This document shows, one piece after another, positions 61,969 through 64,000 of a stretch of 64,000 nt of DNA; the stretch's first letter is position 1; each line of letters opens with the position of its first letter. The notes beneath the pieces were generated by a model. That model saw only the letters and a program-made list of their open reading frames with translations, was not told where the DNA came from and did not search any database. Origin of the DNA: Candidatus Rokuibacteriota bacterium (GTDB taxonomy: Bacteria; Methylomirabilota; Methylomirabilia; Rokubacteriales; CSP1-6); contig QHRU01000055.1 in the NCBI GenBank assembly GCA_003220225.1, positions 26,347 to 90,346 of the forward strand. Direction: 5' to 3'. The translations under genes and the position numbers were made by a program.

Positions 61969-62697
61969 GCGACGCGCCGATCCTCGCCATCCGGAACCTC
62001 TCGCGGAACTTCGGCGGGCTCAGGGCCCTCGACGACGTGAGCCTGGAGGTGCCGCGCGGCGCCGTCTTCGCGCTCATCGGACCCAACGGCTCCGGCAAGA
62101 CGACGTTGTTCAACGTCGTCACCGGCACGCTGGCCCCGACCTCGGGTACGATCCTGTTCCAGGGCGAGCCGATCGCCGGGGCCAAGACCCACGAGATCGT
62201 GCGTCGCGGGATCGGGCGGACCTTCCAGAACATCAGGCTGTTCACGCGCATGAGCGTCTTCGACAACGTGTGGGTCGCCGTGCGCACCCCGCGCGGCGGC
62301 GACCGCGCGCGCAGCGAGACCGAGCGCGCGGAGGCGCTCCTCGAGCTGACGGGGCTCACCGCCAAGCGGAACGAGCTGGTGGAGAACCTGAATTTCGGCG
62401 AGCGGCGGCGCCTGGAGATGGCCCGCGCCCTGGCCACCGAGCCGCGGCTGCTGCTCCTGGACGAGCCGGCCGCGGGCATGGGCGCGCTGGAGCTCGAGCG
62501 GCTCACGCAGGACATCCGGCGCCTGCGCGAGCTCGGCGCGACGATCTTCCTCATCGAGCACACGATGGACCTCGTGATGGGCGTCGCCGATCGGATCGCC
62601 GTCCTGAACTTCGGGCACAAGATCGCCGAAGGCGCGCCCGGCGAGATCCAGACCAACCAGCGTGTCATCGAAGCCTACCTCGGACGGGAGGGCAGTC

Positions 62698-62705
<8 letters not shown>
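61965..62705 (+). CDS. livG: Branched-chain-type ABC importer ATPase LivG (third system)
   Basis: 246 residues from a GTG overlapping the livM stop; an ATG at 61923 inside livM is the alternative. Walker A GPNGSGKTT, signature LNFGERRRLEMARAL (LivG variant without the Ser-Gly-Gly), Walker B LLLLDEPAAGMGA and the FLIEHTMDLVM switch are present. It is the partner of LivF in this operon. Confidence 0.9.
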
Positions 62706-63423
<718 letters not shown>

Positions 63424-64000
63424 GACCACAGCGGGGACAAGCGCGTCGCGACCACGTCGTCGTAGCGGACCGGCGTGGCCAGCAGTCCGATCGCCTGCGC
63501 GAAGCCGTTCATCGTCTCCACCGCGGCTTGGGAGATGACGGGATCGTAGAAGGGAAGATCGCGCTCGACGATCGCGGCGATGATCTCCGCGGCCGCCGGC
63601 GGAAACCGCCGCCGGCCGACCTCGCTCGCGCGAGCAGGCTCCTTCCTCAGCATGCGCTGGGTTCGCACGATCGCGCGCACGGCCGCCGCCACGCGCTCGG
63701 GCTCGCGGGTGATCAGCGTCTCGGTCGTGGCCAGCGCGGCGAACGTGTACTGGCCCGCCCCCGGCGGGCCGTCGCCGCGCCGGACGTCGGCGATGACCTT
63801 CCCGACGCCGCGCCGCACGGCGGTCTCGCTGCCGAGGGCGTTGGCCCAGAATCCGTCGACGAGGCGGCGTTCGAGCGCGTCGGCGGCGACGACGCCGAAC
63901 GACGCGCCCGGGTCGAGGGCGCCGGGCACCGGACCGATCGTGACGCCGTCGCGTGCGGGATCGATCCCGACCTCGGCCAGCAGGTGCAGGAACGCGCGAT

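Overview
The window is GC-rich and very densely coded. It has frequent GTG starts, many 1-17 bp gene overlaps of the ATGA or GTGA type, and almost no empty DNA. Gene content is dominated by ABC importers and hydrolases: three complete branched-chain-amino-acid-type (Liv) importers, one dipeptide importer, one NitT/TauT-type importer, one sugar-type importer, two ATP-dependent hydantoinase (HyuA/HyuB) pairs, amidases and amidohydrolases. With a SAM-domain adenylate cyclase and a DUF222/HNH protein, this fits a soil or subsurface heterotroph scavenging nitrogen-containing organics. My best guess is a Rokubacteria/Methylomirabilota-like lineage, with a proteobacterium as the alternative. This is inference from gene content; no marker gene is present. 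I found no rRNA, tRNA, CRISPR array or insertion sequence.

Layout. 1-5.9 kb (minus): a SAM-cyclase-AAA-TPR regulator translationally coupled to a cytochrome P450 and an unknown protein cut by the window edge, preceded by a SAM-domain remnant and a metallo-beta-lactamase-fold remnant. 5.9-14.2 kb (minus): a seven-gene operon, substrate-binding protein (SBP)-LivG-LivF-LivH-LivM-HyuA-HyuB. 14.3-16.3 kb (minus): an orphan peptide/nickel-type SBP with a CBS protein. 16.6-17.7 kb (minus): a MarR regulator overlapping a Pal/OmpA lipoprotein gene, with an operator lying on its own -10 box. 17.7-22.3 kb (minus): a second Liv importer, divergent from a Tat-exported amidase (22.5-24.0 kb). 24.1-25.1 kb (minus): a response regulator and a small Cys/His protein. 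25.3-29.6 kb (plus): a MacAB-like efflux system with two permeases. 29.7-36.7 kb: an FAD oxidoreductase and a five-gene dipeptide ABC operon interrupted twice by a ~107-bp structured repeat. 36.7-43.6 kb: cupin, NitT/TauT-type importer, and a second HyuA/HyuB pair. 43.8-45.8 kb: a DUF222-HNH protein and a frameshifted WD40 lipoprotein gene.

46.0-52.2 kb (plus) is the most interesting block: an NCS1 nucleobase transporter, a barbiturase/cyanuric-acid-hydrolase-family ring-opening amidohydrolase, a molybdenum hydroxylase large subunit and a cytosine-deaminase-like amidohydrolase. Together these match the steps of the oxidative pyrimidine route (cytosine to uracil to barbiturate to ureidomalonate). 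53.1-56.3 kb holds a sugar-type SBP with two permeases and no ATPase. 56.3-58.8 kb is a tight cluster of five small exported or membrane proteins that I do not recognise. 58.9-63.4 kb is a third Liv importer, and the window ends inside an SsuA/NMT1-type SBP gene on the minus strand.

Regulatory calls (promoters, operators, terminator) are by-eye matches and should be read as candidates.
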